This document shows, piece by piece, positions 52,885 to 62,111 of a DNA stretch of 64,000 nucleotides. Below the pieces are notes generated by a model. The model was not told the origin of the DNA. It ran no database searches and saw only the letters and a program-made list of their open reading frames with translations. The stretch lies in NCBI GenBank assembly GCA_966211675.1, contig CBIHPK010000012.1:17390-81389 (forward strand). The letters are read 5' to 3'. Source of the stretch: SCUS01 sp966211675. Its GTDB lineage: Bacteria; Myxococcota_A; Polyangia; Polyangiales; Ga0077539. Each line of letters opens with the position of its first letter. The first letter of the stretch is position 1. A program made the position numbers and the translations under genes.

Positions 52885-52993
52885 AGACCGACTCCCCTCC
52901 GGCGCAAACCCCTCTGTCCAGTCGTTGACGAGACGGAGCCCACCGTTGCCACAGACTGCCGCCGCGGAGGCAATTGGCGATATCCTCGGCGCG

Positions 52994-54331
52994 ATGGTTC
53001 GACCGAGAGTTGGTACTGGAGGGGCACTGGCCCGCGTCGCCGCGGTGTCGCTCGCCGTCATGGCGGCCGACTGCAGCGTCATCGTGGACTTCAACGACTG
53101 CACGCGCGACGCGGACTGCCCGAGCGGCGAGAGCTGCAACCCGCAGCGCCACTACTGCGAGGTGCCCGCGGTCGAGCTCTGCAACGGCGTCGACGACGAC
53201 CACGACGGGGTGGGCGACGACAGCGAGAGCTTCGGCGTGTGCGAGCCCGCGATGCGCGTGACCGGGATGTGCCGCGACGGCGTGCTGCGCTGCCGCGGGG
53301 GCGCGCGGCTGGAGTGCGTGCGACGCACCTCCCCGGCGAGCGCAGAGGTCTGCAACAACGGGCTCGACGACGACTGCGACGGCGCGGTCGACAACCAGGC
53401 CACCTGCGTCCAGAACTTCCCCCCGACGCAGAACCTCCCCATCGGCAGCGACGACCCGGCCTACGGCGAAGGGGACGACGCGCCCGCGCACACCGTCTGC
53501 CTCGCGGCCTTCGGCCTCGACAAGTACGAGGTCTCCGTCCAGGCCTACGCGACCTACCTCTCGGCGCTCGGCGCCGGTGGCGCCCGGCTGCGCATCGCCG
53601 AACCGCGAGCGCCCATGAACACCACCGTGCGCTACGGCCGCTATCTCATCCTCGACGACGGCGCCACGGAGGTGCCGCTGGCCTTCATCGGCGACACGGT
53701 GACCCCGGTGACCTTCCAGCCGCGCGGGGCGCAGTGGACGCCTGCGGACCCGGGCTCCGGGCGGCTGCCGGTGGTGAACGTGACGTGGTTCGGCGCCGAC
53801 CGATATTGCCGCTGGGCGGGCAAGCACCTGCCCACCGAGGCGGAGTGGTTTCGCGCGGTGAAGGGCGCGGACTTCAGCCGCACGTACCCGTGGGGCAGCG
53901 ACCCGGTGACCTGCGACCGCGCCAACATCGCCGTCGACGCCACGGGCCGCACCTGCGCGGGGCGCCTCGTCGCCTTCGACGCGCTCCCGATGGGGCGGTC
54001 GATGGAGGGCGTGTTCCACCTCTATGGCAACGCCAACGAGTGGATGTGGGACTTCCACAACACCGACGCGATGCACACCCAGAACAACTACTACCGCTCG
54101 CTCCCGGTCGACGGCTGGTGCGCGATGTACCCCGACGGCCCCCTCGGGCCCGCGATGGGCGCGCCCATCAACCAGACCGCGGGCGGGCTCTACTGCCAGA
54201 ACTGCCGGATGCTCCACGGTCGCAACTACAGCTCCACCGACCTGCGCGTCGGCATCCGCCGCTGGCTCGACGGCGACCGCGGCGAGGCCGTCGGCGGGTT
54301 CCGCTGCTCCACCGGAGGGGCCGCCCGATGA
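52994..54331 (+). CDS. FGE/sulfatase-modifying-factor-type protein with MopE-like cysteine repeats
   Basis: A 445-residue exported protein. After a hydrophobic signal (about residues 12-26) come cysteine-rich Asp/Gly repeats such as CNGVDDDHDGVGDD and CNNGLDDDCDGAVDN, similar to the metal-binding repeats of MopE-type proteins. The C-terminal part, from about residue 145, is a formylglycine-generating-enzyme-like (FGE-sulfatase) domain with WEAEW-type PTEAEWFRA, GNANEWMWD and a final GGFRC. Many such domains are not true FGEs. It overlaps the next gene as ATGA, so it belongs to a set with the TPR protein and, probably, the kinase. Confidence 0.8.
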   Translation: MVRPRVGTGGALARVAAVSLAVMAADCSVIVDFNDCTRDADCPSGESCNPQRHYCEVPAVELCNGVDDDHDGVGDDSESFGVCEPAMRVTGMCRDGVLRCRGGARLECVRRTSPASAEVCNNGLDDDCDGAVDNQATCVQNFPPTQNLPIGSDDPAYGEGDDAPAHTVCLAAFGLDKYEVSVQAYATYLSALGAGGARLRIAEPRAPMNTTVRYGRYLILDDGATEVPLAFIGDTVTPVTFQPRGAQWTPADPGSGRLPVVNVTWFGADRYCRWAGKHLPTEAEWFRAVKGADFSRTYPWGSDPVTCDRANIAVDATGRTCAGRLVAFDALPMGRSMEGVFHLYGNANEWMWDFHNTDAMHTQNNYYRSLPVDGWCAMYPDGPLGPAMGAPINQTAGGLYCQNCRMLHGRNYSSTDLRVGIRRWLDGDRGEAVGGFRCSTGGAAR

Positions 54332-55086
54332 GGACCATCTTACACGTCGGCGTATTCTCCGCCGCGCTCCTGGGCGCCTCGCTGGCCTTTGCTCAGCCGC
54401 GCGAGACCCGGCGCGAGTTCGACGCCCTGCTGCGCTCCGCGGTGCAGCACTACGAGGCCGGTCAGGCGCGCGAGGCCATCGTGGAGCTGGAGCGGGCCTA
54501 CGCCATCCGCCCGCTGGCCCGGCTGCTCTACAACCTCGGCCGCGCCCACGAGCGCGCCGGGTCCTTCAGCGTGGCGGTCGACTACTACAACCGCTTCCTG
54601 CAGACGAACCCCGACGCCGAGTCCGGAGCGATCGCGCGCGAGGCGATGGCCACCGCGCAGCGCCGCGCCGCCGAGGCGCAGCAGGCCGAGCAGGCTCGCC
54701 TCGCGGGCGAGCAGGCCGCGCAGCAGCAGGCGCTGGAGGCGGCGCGAGCGCAGGCCGCGGAGGCCGAGCGGCAGCGCGCCGAGGAGGAGCGTCGGAGGCA
54801 GCTGGCGACCGCGTCGATGCACCGGCGACTGACCGTCCCGGTGCTGGCGACCGGGGGCGTGGCGGCGGCGGCGGTGGTCGCGGGCGGCGTCCTGGGGGGC
54901 CTCGCGCTCTCGGCCCACTCGGACTTCAACGCCAGCCACGCCGGCAACGACCGCGCGGCGGCCTACGACCGCGGGGGCGCGATGGCCCTCGGGGCCGACA
55001 TCGCCTTCGGCACCGCCGTGGTTGCAGGCGTCGTGGCCGTGGTGCTGTACTTCACCCAGACTCCGGTGGCCGACCCGGCGCCGTAG
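54328..55086 (+). CDS. TPR-type periplasmic/membrane protein
   Basis: A 252-residue protein with a signal peptide ending in FAQ, two TPR-like helical repeats (about residues 25-100, including LLYNLGRAHERAGSF), an Ala/Gln/Glu-rich coiled region and two hydrophobic stretches near residues 170-195 and 220-245. It is probably membrane-attached at the C-terminus. Its ATG overlaps the FGE-type gene and the kinase follows 37 bases later, so a signalling-related unit is plausible. No named family. Confidence 0.7.
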   Translation: MRTILHVGVFSAALLGASLAFAQPRETRREFDALLRSAVQHYEAGQAREAIVELERAYAIRPLARLLYNLGRAHERAGSFSVAVDYYNRFLQTNPDAESGAIAREAMATAQRRAAEAQQAEQARLAGEQAAQQQALEAARAQAAEAERQRAEEERRRQLATASMHRRLTVPVLATGGVAAAAVVAGGVLGGLALSAHSDFNASHAGNDRAAAYDRGGAMALGADIAFGTAVVAGVVAVVLYFTQTPVADPAP

Positions 55087-55123
55087 GCTGCTGGGGCGCT
55101 CCCCTGATTCCCACCGACGCCCG

Positions 55124-56728
55124 ATGAACAACTCCTACTCCGCCGACCTCTCCCGCTCGCTCCGCTCCGACGCGGGCGTGCCGGACATCGATGAGAGCCG
55201 CTTCGAGATCCTCGAGGAGATCGGCGTCGGGGGCATGGGCTCGGTCTACCGCGCGGTGCAGCGTTCGGTGGGGCGCTACGTGGCGGTAAAGATGCTGCTC
55301 CCGGAGCACGCCTCCAACGCCTCGGGGCTCGCCCGCTTCGTGCGCGAGGCCAACGTCATCGCGCGCCTCACGCACCCCAACATCGTCCAGCTCATCGACT
55401 TCGGCCGCGACACGCAGGGCAACCTCCTGCTCGTGATGGAGCTGCTCGAGGGAGAGCCCCTGCGCACGCTGCTCCGTCGAGAGGGGCGGCTGCCGCCCGA
55501 GCGCGCGGCGGTGATCGCGGCCCAGTGCCTCCAGGCGCTGCGCGCCGCGCACGCCGCGGGGGTCATTCACCGCGACCTGAAGCCCGAGAACATCTTCGTC
55601 CACCACACCGACGACGGCGACCATGTGAAGGTGCTGGATTTCGGGGTGGCGAAGCTCACCGAGGCGGAGGCCGGCGACCCCAACCACACCGCGCAGGGCT
55701 CGATGGTGGGCACGCTCCGCTACATGGCCCCGGAGCAGGTCGCGGGCGAGGCGCCGGACCAGCGCATCGACGTGTACGCGATGGGCGTCACGCTCTACGA
55801 GATGCTCTCCGGCGCCCTCCCCTACGACGGCCGCGACCGCTTCGTGCTGCTCCGGCAGATCATCGCCGAGCCCCCGATCCCCCTGCTCACCCGCGCTCCG
55901 GACGTACCCGCTCCGCTCGCCGAGGTGGTGATGCGCGCCATCGCCAAGGTGCCCTCGGAGCGCTTCGCCAACGTGGAGGAGTTCCGCCGCGCGCTGGTGC
56001 CGATGCTCGGCGGCGAGATGTCCCGCTGGATGGCCTCCTCGGAGAGCAGCGGCCGCTACGGCTCGTCGGGCTCCGGGGTCGTCCCGGCGGGCGCCATGAC
56101 CTCCACCGGTCGGCTCACCCCCGATGCGGCGTCGACCCCGATCGCCCACTCCGAGGTGCTCCGCGCGGCCATGCAGACCGCGACGCAGTCCTCTCCGGGC
56201 CTTCGCCCACCGGGGCGCTCGCCGCTGCTCATCGTCCTGCTCGTGCTCGCGGTGCTGGCCGTCGGGCTCGTCGCCGCGGCGATGCTGCGAGCGCAGCAGC
56301 CCCAGCCCGCCGCGCCCTCCGCTCCGGCCCCCGCGCCCGTGGCGGCCGCACCCGCTCCCGCACCCGCGCCCGCGGCCCCTCCTGTGGCGCCGCCCGCTGC
56401 GGCCTCTCGCATGGTCGTGGTGCAGTCCACTCCGCCGGGCGCCCGCGTGACCGAGGCCTCCGGCGCCGAGCTCTGCGCCGCCACGCCGTGCGCCGTGTCG
56501 GTCCCCCTCGGAGGCACCCGTCCCGTGGTGCTCACGCTCGGCCCGACCCGGCTCCCGGTGGTGCTCGATGGCAACTCCGCGAGCGCGGCCGTCGACCTCG
56601 CTCCGGTCGCGGCGCCCCCTCCCTCGGCGCCCTCCGGCGCACGGCCTTCCAGCGGATCGGGCCGCCCCCACGGCCACCGCACGAGCGGCGAGTCCGGCGG
56701 GGAGCTCCCGATGTTCCTGCCGCACTGA
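55124..56728 (+). CDS. Serine/threonine protein kinase with PEGA-type tail
   Basis: A 534-residue membrane kinase. The catalytic domain shows GVGGMGSV (34-41), Lys56, Glu75, HRDLKPEN (149-156) and DFG (172-174), so it should be active. A Ser-rich linker is followed by a membrane helix (LLIVLLVLAVLAVGLVAAAML, about residues 367-387), a Pro/Ala linker and a PEGA domain (about 428-490) outside the cytoplasm. Such kinases are frequent in myxobacteria. It follows the TPR gene by 37 bases and converges with the unknown gene at 56739. Confidence 0.94.
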   Translation: MNNSYSADLSRSLRSDAGVPDIDESRFEILEEIGVGGMGSVYRAVQRSVGRYVAVKMLLPEHASNASGLARFVREANVIARLTHPNIVQLIDFGRDTQGNLLLVMELLEGEPLRTLLRREGRLPPERAAVIAAQCLQALRAAHAAGVIHRDLKPENIFVHHTDDGDHVKVLDFGVAKLTEAEAGDPNHTAQGSMVGTLRYMAPEQVAGEAPDQRIDVYAMGVTLYEMLSGALPYDGRDRFVLLRQIIAEPPIPLLTRAPDVPAPLAEVVMRAIAKVPSERFANVEEFRRALVPMLGGEMSRWMASSESSGRYGSSGSGVVPAGAMTSTGRLTPDAASTPIAHSEVLRAAMQTATQSSPGLRPPGRSPLLIVLLVLAVLAVGLVAAAMLRAQQPQPAAPSAPAPAPVAAAPAPAPAPAAPPVAPPAAASRMVVVQSTPPGARVTEASGAELCAATPCAVSVPLGGTRPVVLTLGPTRLPVVLDGNSASAAVDLAPVAAPPPSAPSGARPSSGSGRPHGHRTSGESGGELPMFLPH

Positions 56729-56738
56729 CCGGCCGCGC

Positions 56739-57251
56739 TCAGCGCCTCGCGATCGACACCCTCGTCTCCGCCCCGTCGGGCGCTCCCGCGCGGTCGAGCA
56801 CGTGGTGCAGCCTCGCGTCGACCTCGTCGAAGATCTCCGGCGCCTCGACGTCCGGCCACGCTATCGACTCCGCGGTGCACATCACCGCCCGCCAGCCGCG
56901 GTGACCGATCGCCCACGGGTCGCGCGAGAGCGCCGTGTCCAGCAGCGAGACCACCGCCTCCATCGCCAGCCAGGCGCCCCGGTCGTCGTCCCGGTCGGCG
57001 CGCGTCGCCGCCGCCGCGATGTCCGCGCGCATCAGCGCCAGCGACTCCTCCCCGACGGCGCCGGCGAGCCACTCCTCCACGCGGTCGATCGCCTGCGAGA
57101 AGAGTGCCCGGTCGTTCACCAGCTGGTCGAGCGCCAGCCGGGTGACCGTGACCACGGCCTCCAGCGCCTGACGATGCGACACCCCCGGCGCGCCGTCGAG
57201 CAGCCGCCGCACCCGGTTCGCCGCCGTGCGGCGACGCTCGCCCTCAGCCAT
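56739..57251 (-). CDS. Unknown protein at the end of the PilT-fusion operon
   Basis: A 170-residue helical, Ala/Arg/Asp-rich protein without a recognised domain. Its ATG lies inside the end of the tandem PilT gene (eight-base overlap), which suggests translational coupling and a role with the ATPase. It is convergent with the kinase gene. A single Cys is present (VMCTAES). Confidence 0.6.
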   Translation of the reverse strand: MAEGERRRTAANRVRRLLDGAPGVSHRQALEAVVTVTRLALDQLVNDRALFSQAIDRVEEWLAGAVGEESLALMRADIAAAATRADRDDDRGAWLAMEAVVSLLDTALSRDPWAIGHRGWRAVMCTAESIAWPDVEAPEIFDEVDARLHHVLDRAGAPDGAETRVSIARR

Positions 57252-59412
57252 CGGCGAGGCCCTTCAGGGACATCGGGTTGCGCATGTAGCGGGCCCCCTC
57301 CTCCACCGTGATGTGCCCAGCCTTCACCAGCTCGAGCACCGCCCGGTCCATGGTGATCATGCCGTCGCGCGATGCGGTCTCCATGGTGCTCAGCAGCTGG
57401 TGCGTCTTGCCCTCGCGGATGATCGCGCGCACCGCCGCGGTCGCGACCATCACCTCGAAGCAGGCGATGCGCCCGTGGCCGTCGGCGCGCACGAGCAGGC
57501 GCTGCGACACCACGGCCTGCAGCGCGGCGGAGAGCTGCACCCTCGCCTGCGCCTGCTGGTGCGGCGGAAACACATCGACCATGCGGTCGACGGTCTGCGG
57601 CGCGTCGTTGGTGTGCAGCGTGGCGAGCACGAGGTGGCCCGTCTCCGCCGCGGTGAGCGCCGCGGAGATGGTCTCGATGTCGCGCAGCTCGCCGATGAGG
57701 ATCACGTCCGGGTCCTGCCGCAGGATGAACTTGAGCGCCGCGGCGAAGCTGCGGGTGTCCGGGCCCACCTCGCGCTGCTCGATGGTGGCCATGCGGTTGT
57801 AGTGAACGAACTCGATCGGGTCTTCGATGGTGATGATGTGGCAGCTGCGCGAGGAGTTGACCTGGTCGATCATGGTCGCGAGCGTGGTGCTCTTGCCCGC
57901 GCCGGTCGGGCCGGTGACGAGCACGAGGCCGTGCGGCCGGGTCGCGAGCTCGCGCACGATCGGCGGGAGCCCGAGCGTCGAGGCCTCGGGGATGGTGTTG
58001 GGGATCAGCCGCAGCGCGACGGCCACGGTGCCGCGCTGGAAGTGCGCGTTGACCCGGAAGCGGTGCTTGCCCGTGACGGTGAGCGCGAAGTCGAGCTCGC
58101 GGTCGAGCTCGAAGCTCTCTCGCTGCGCGTGCGAGAGCAGCGAGAAGAGCAGCCGGCGCACGTCCCCGGGGGAGAGCGAGTCGACCTCCAGTCGGCGCAG
58201 CTTGCCGTGGATGCGGAAGATCGGCGCCGACCCGACCACCAGGTGGATGTCGCTCGCGCCGTAGCGCAGCGCGATGTTGAGCAGCGTGCGCATGTCGACG
58301 CTCCCCACCGCGGGGAGCGCGTCGTGCTCCGCCACGAAGGCCGCCGAGCCTCGCTCCATACCCTGCGCGTTCATGCGGAACTCATCGGGGTTCGTCGCGT
58401 ACGCGGCGCCGGTCTCGTAGCTGACCGTGCCCTTCTCGTAGAGCGCCACCAGCGCTCGGTTGAAGGTCTGCATCCCGTCCGAGCCCTGCAGCATGAGGTC
58501 CTCGATCTCGTCGACGCGCTGCTCGCGGATGAGCTTGCGCACCGGCGGCGTCGCGACCATCACCTCCACCGCGGCGACACGGCTCTCGCCCTCGGCGCGC
58601 GGCACGAGGCGCTGCGAGACGATGCCCTGCAGGCAGAGCGAGAGGTCCATCGCCACCTGCTCGCGCAGGTGCTCGGGGTAGTACCCGAGGATGCGCTGCA
58701 GGGTCTGCATCGAGTCGATGGTGTGCACGCTGCTCAGCACCAGGTGCCCGGTGAGCGCCGCGGAGAGCGCGACGTTCATGGTCTCCGCGTCGCGCATCTC
58801 GCCGATGAGGATGACGTCCGGGCTCTCGCGCACGACGTGCCGCAGCGCCAGGGTGAAGTCCCGCGTGTCGCTCCCGACCTCGCGCTGCGTGACGAGCGCC
58901 TTCAGGTCCTCGTGCACGAACTCGATCGGGTCTTCGAGGGTGACGATGTGCTTCGCGAAGCGGGCGTTGATGTGGTGCACCATCGCCGCGAGCGTGGTGC
59001 TCTTGCCCGAGCCGGTGCTGCCGGTGACGAGCACGAGCCCTCGGGGCGACTCGGCCAGCGTGCCCACGACCTCCGGCAGGCCGAGGACGTCGAAGTCCAG
59101 CTGCCCGCCCGGCACCAGCCGGATCACCGCGCCCAGCAGGCCGCGCTGCAGGTGGAAGTGCGCGCGGAAGCGCCCGAGGCCGGGGCGGCTCACGCCCACG
59201 TCGACGTCGCCCAGGCGGTCGAACGCGTCGCGCTGCGTGGGGCGCAGCACGGCGTGCATGAAGTCCTGGAGGGTCTGGTGCTCGACCGGCGCGTCGCCCT
59301 GCGTGACGAGCGCCCCGTTGACCCGCATCGACGGCGGCCGACCCTCCGTGAGGAACAGGTCGGACGCCTTCTCACCCACCATCCGCTTCAGCAGCGCTTC
59401 AACCTCGGGCAT
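57244..59412 (-). CDS. Tandem PilT-PilT fused secretion/retraction ATPase
   Basis: A 722-residue chain with two complete PilT-type ATPases. Walker A motifs are at 131-138 (GSTGSGKS) and 501-508 (GPTGAGKS), the Walker B glutamates at 205 and 575, and the C-terminal AIRNLIRE-like motifs at 291-297 and 661-667. Each pair is exactly 370 residues apart. PilT proteins are normally about 350 residues and form homohexamers that retract type IV pili. The second half is the more PilT-like. No other pilus gene lies in the window. It follows the J-domain gene by 34 bases. Confidence 0.88.
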   Translation of the reverse strand: MPEVEALLKRMVGEKASDLFLTEGRPPSMRVNGALVTQGDAPVEHQTLQDFMHAVLRPTQRDAFDRLGDVDVGVSRPGLGRFRAHFHLQRGLLGAVIRLVPGGQLDFDVLGLPEVVGTLAESPRGLVLVTGSTGSGKSTTLAAMVHHINARFAKHIVTLEDPIEFVHEDLKALVTQREVGSDTRDFTLALRHVVRESPDVILIGEMRDAETMNVALSAALTGHLVLSSVHTIDSMQTLQRILGYYPEHLREQVAMDLSLCLQGIVSQRLVPRAEGESRVAAVEVMVATPPVRKLIREQRVDEIEDLMLQGSDGMQTFNRALVALYEKGTVSYETGAAYATNPDEFRMNAQGMERGSAAFVAEHDALPAVGSVDMRTLLNIALRYGASDIHLVVGSAPIFRIHGKLRRLEVDSLSPGDVRRLLFSLLSHAQRESFELDRELDFALTVTGKHRFRVNAHFQRGTVAVALRLIPNTIPEASTLGLPPIVRELATRPHGLVLVTGPTGAGKSTTLATMIDQVNSSRSCHIITIEDPIEFVHYNRMATIEQREVGPDTRSFAAALKFILRQDPDVILIGELRDIETISAALTAAETGHLVLATLHTNDAPQTVDRMVDVFPPHQQAQARVQLSAALQAVVSQRLLVRADGHGRIACFEVMVATAAVRAIIREGKTHQLLSTMETASRDGMITMDRAVLELVKAGHITVEEGARYMRNPMSLKGLADG

Positions 59413-59446
59413 CGTGGGCGGACGATGCCCGTTTCGCCACGCGGCA

Positions 59447-60802
59447 TCAACGACTGCGGAGCCCGACCTTCTCCGCGAGCGTGTACGGCCCGAGCTTCTC
59501 TCGCAGGTCCTTCAGCGCCGGCAGGTCGGGGCTGAGCCTCGCGATCGTCTGGATGGACGCGTACGCGCTCGCCTTGAGCCCGGCCTTGATGAAGATCCCC
59601 GCCAGCAGCACGTGGGCCTTGACGTTGTTGGGGTCGGCCATCGTCACGCGCTGGGCCAGGTCCGTCGCGCGCTTGTACTCCCGGGTGTACTTCGACAGCA
59701 CCTCGGCCGCGTTGAGCACCAGCTGCAGGTCCGTCGGGCGCCCCTCCGCCGCCTGCTCCCAGTGCTTCGCCGCCACGAGCGGCTGCGACTCGCGCATCGC
59801 CTCGCGCGCCGCGCCGATGTGCGCGTCGACCTGCTGCGCCACCAGGAGCTTGCGCGTCGCCTCGTAGCGGAGCCGCAGCGACTCGTCGTCCCGGCTCATC
59901 GAGAGCGCCTGCTTCAGCGACTCGGTCGCCGTGTTGAGGTCTCCCTTGCGCTGCGCCTCCTCGGCGGTGGCGACGAGCTGCGGGATGGTCGGCCCGCGAT
60001 CGAGCACCCGGGGAATCTGGCCCGCGGACGACGGGGCGGGCGGCATCGCCACCGGGGTGGGCACCGGCGGTCGCGGGGGCGGGCTCGGCGCTCGCTGCGG
60101 CACCACGGAGTTGAGCCGGCGCGCCATCGACTCCCTGGCGCGGCGCAGGGTCTCCGGATCGAGCCGCTGCATGGGCGTCGGGGTCGACTTGGACGAGGGG
60201 GCCACCGGCAGCGACGGGGCCGAAGGGCTCGGCGGGGGAGGCATCACCGCGGTGCCGATGGGCGGCATCACCGGCCGCGGCGGGGTGCGAGCGGGCGGCG
60301 GGAGGTTGACCGCCGCGGAGTTGGTGGGCGACGAGGCGCGCGGCGGCGGGTTGCTCGCGGCGCCGGCGCTCGGCGGGGTCGATGGGCCCGGCCGAAGGGA
60401 GTCCGGGGCGGCGGCCTGCGCGGCGTCGCGGGCGGCGTAGACGATGCCGGTCACCTCGGGCACCGACGGGGGAGGCGGCCGCGAGGGGCTCTCCATCGAG
60501 CCGATGTGGAGGTCGTACCCGGCGCGCTGCTTGGCGTTGCCGAGCACGTCGTAGGCGCGGGTGAAGACCCGGAAGAGCTCGTCGATGCGGACGCGGTACG
60601 CCCCGAGCGAGCGGTTGAAGAACACGTCGGGGTGGAAGCGCTTGGAGAGGGCGAAGTACGCGTCGCGGATCGTCTTGCGCTCGGCGTCGCGAGACACGCC
60701 GAGGATCTCGTAGTGCGTTGCGGTCAGACGACGCTCGTAGATCGCGTCGATGGTCCGACGCTCCTCCTCGCTCAGTTCGACCAGGTCACCGACGTCGCTC
60801 AT
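59447..60802 (-). CDS. J-domain and TPR-type protein with Pro-rich linker
   Basis: A 451-residue cytosolic protein. The J-domain at about residues 30-95 has the HPD motif (57-59), so it can stimulate an Hsp70 ATPase. A Pro/Ser/Ala-rich linker (about 105-265) leads to a helical TPR-like C-terminal region. Similar J-domain proteins occur in myxobacteria. It is the first gene of a three-gene minus-strand set with the PilT fusion and the unknown gene at 56739, and is divergent from sbcD. Confidence 0.82.
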   Translation of the reverse strand: MSDVGDLVELSEEERRTIDAIYERRLTATHYEILGVSRDAERKTIRDAYFALSKRFHPDVFFNRSLGAYRVRIDELFRVFTRAYDVLGNAKQRAGYDLHIGSMESPSRPPPPSVPEVTGIVYAARDAAQAAAPDSLRPGPSTPPSAGAASNPPPRASSPTNSAAVNLPPPARTPPRPVMPPIGTAVMPPPPSPSAPSLPVAPSSKSTPTPMQRLDPETLRRARESMARRLNSVVPQRAPSPPPRPPVPTPVAMPPAPSSAGQIPRVLDRGPTIPQLVATAEEAQRKGDLNTATESLKQALSMSRDDESLRLRYEATRKLLVAQQVDAHIGAAREAMRESQPLVAAKHWEQAAEGRPTDLQLVLNAAEVLSKYTREYKRATDLAQRVTMADPNNVKAHVLLAGIFIKAGLKASAYASIQTIARLSPDLPALKDLREKLGPYTLAEKVGLRSR

Positions 60803-60815
60803 GGCTCTCTTTCCG

Positions 60816-60847
60816 CTCCCCGCCGCGCAAGGCCGCCGTGCGGGGAG
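60816..60847. promoter_or_regulatory. Perfect 8-bp inverted repeat in the sbcD / J-domain divergent gap
   Basis: CTCCCCGC (60816-60823) and GCGGGGAG (60840-60847) are separated by 16 bases. They lie 14 bases upstream of the J-domain start. The position in a divergent gap fits an operator or a leader hairpin, but GC-rich sequence makes chance repeats common. Confidence 0.25.
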
Positions 60848-60926
60848 GCGTCCCAGGATAGCTGAACCGGGCGACCGGCGCGACGGCGTCCTTCACGCCA
60901 CACCCGTTGGCGGTACAACCTCCGCG

Positions 60927-62111
60927 ATGCGCATCGCCCACCTCGCGGACCTCCACATCGGCAGGGTCTTCCACGGCCTCTCCCTGATCGATGACCAGCG
61001 TCACATCCTGGAGCAGGTGGTGGCCCGCGTGCGCGCGGCGGAGGCCGACGTGCTCGTGCTGGCCGGCGACCTCTACGACCGGGCGCTCCCCGGCCGCGAC
61101 GCGGTGCGCCTGCTCGACGACTTCCTCCAGGAGGTGCACCGGAGTCTGGAGATTCCGGTGATCGCGATCGCCGGCAACCACGACAGCGGCGAGCACCTGG
61201 GCTTCGGCTCGTGGCTCTTCGCCCAGGGGGACCTGCACCTCCGAGGGCGCGTCGACGGACCCTTCCGCCCGGTCACGGTGGAGGACGACCACGGCGAGGT
61301 GACCTTCTACCCGATCCCCTACGTCGAGCCCGAGACCGCCGCGGCCCTCTTCGCCTCCCCGGGCGCCGACGCCCCGGTGCTGGGCGGCACCCTCACCCAC
61401 GCCGAGACGGTCGAGGCCCTGCTCGCCCCGGCGCACGAGCACCGGGTCGCGAAGGGAGTGCGACGGAGCGTCGTGGTGGCGCACGGCTTCGTCCGCGGCG
61501 GGGCTTCGCCGATCGAGTCGCCGCGCTCCGAGCGGGCGCTCTACCTGGGTGGCGCTGGAGCGGTCCCCGCCTCGCACTTCGACGGCTTCTCCTACGTGGC
61601 GCTCGGGCACCTGCACCGGCCGCAGTGGGTCGGCGACGACCGACGACTGCGCTACTCGGGCTCGCTGCTGCGCTACGCCTTCGAGGAGAGCGAGGACCCG
61701 CGGACCCTCTCCATCGTGACCCTCGACGCGCAGGGCCGGTGCACCCTCGAGGAGGAGGCGCTGCACCCGCGGCGCGACCTCGCTCGCATCCGCGGCGACC
61801 TCGACTCGCTGCTCCGCGACCCGGCGCTGGAGCCTTACACCTCCCGGTATGTCCAGGCCGTGGTGACGGACCACCCGATGCCTCCGCAGGCCGTCGAGCG
61901 GCTGCGCGAGCGCTTCCCTCACCTGCTGGAGTTCCGGCAGACGCGGATGGAGCGCGACCCGCTGGCGGTGACCGCCGCGATCCCCGACGAGCGCCGCGGC
62001 CCGGCGGAGGTCTTCGAGGATTTCTTCCGGCTTCACGGGCCCGGAGCGCCCACGGACGACGACCGAGCGGTGTTCCGCGAGGCCCTGCTCGCGACGGGGG
62101 AGCCCGCGTGA
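60927..62111 (+). CDS. sbcD: SbcD, nuclease subunit of the SbcCD DNA-repair complex
   Basis: The Mre11-type Mn-dependent nuclease that cleaves DNA hairpins and blocked ends. The 394 residues show the metallophosphoesterase motifs DLHIG (Asp8, His10), GDLYD (Asp48), GNHDS (Asn84, His85), a VAHGF histidine and ALGHLH. Length matches the family. It is coupled to sbcC by a GTGA overlap. Confidence 0.95.
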   Translation: MRIAHLADLHIGRVFHGLSLIDDQRHILEQVVARVRAAEADVLVLAGDLYDRALPGRDAVRLLDDFLQEVHRSLEIPVIAIAGNHDSGEHLGFGSWLFAQGDLHLRGRVDGPFRPVTVEDDHGEVTFYPIPYVEPETAAALFASPGADAPVLGGTLTHAETVEALLAPAHEHRVAKGVRRSVVVAHGFVRGGASPIESPRSERALYLGGAGAVPASHFDGFSYVALGHLHRPQWVGDDRRLRYSGSLLRYAFEESEDPRTLSIVTLDAQGRCTLEEEALHPRRDLARIRGDLDSLLRDPALEPYTSRYVQAVVTDHPMPPQAVERLRERFPHLLEFRQTRMERDPLAVTAAIPDERRGPAEVFEDFFRLHGPGAPTDDDRAVFREALLATGEPA

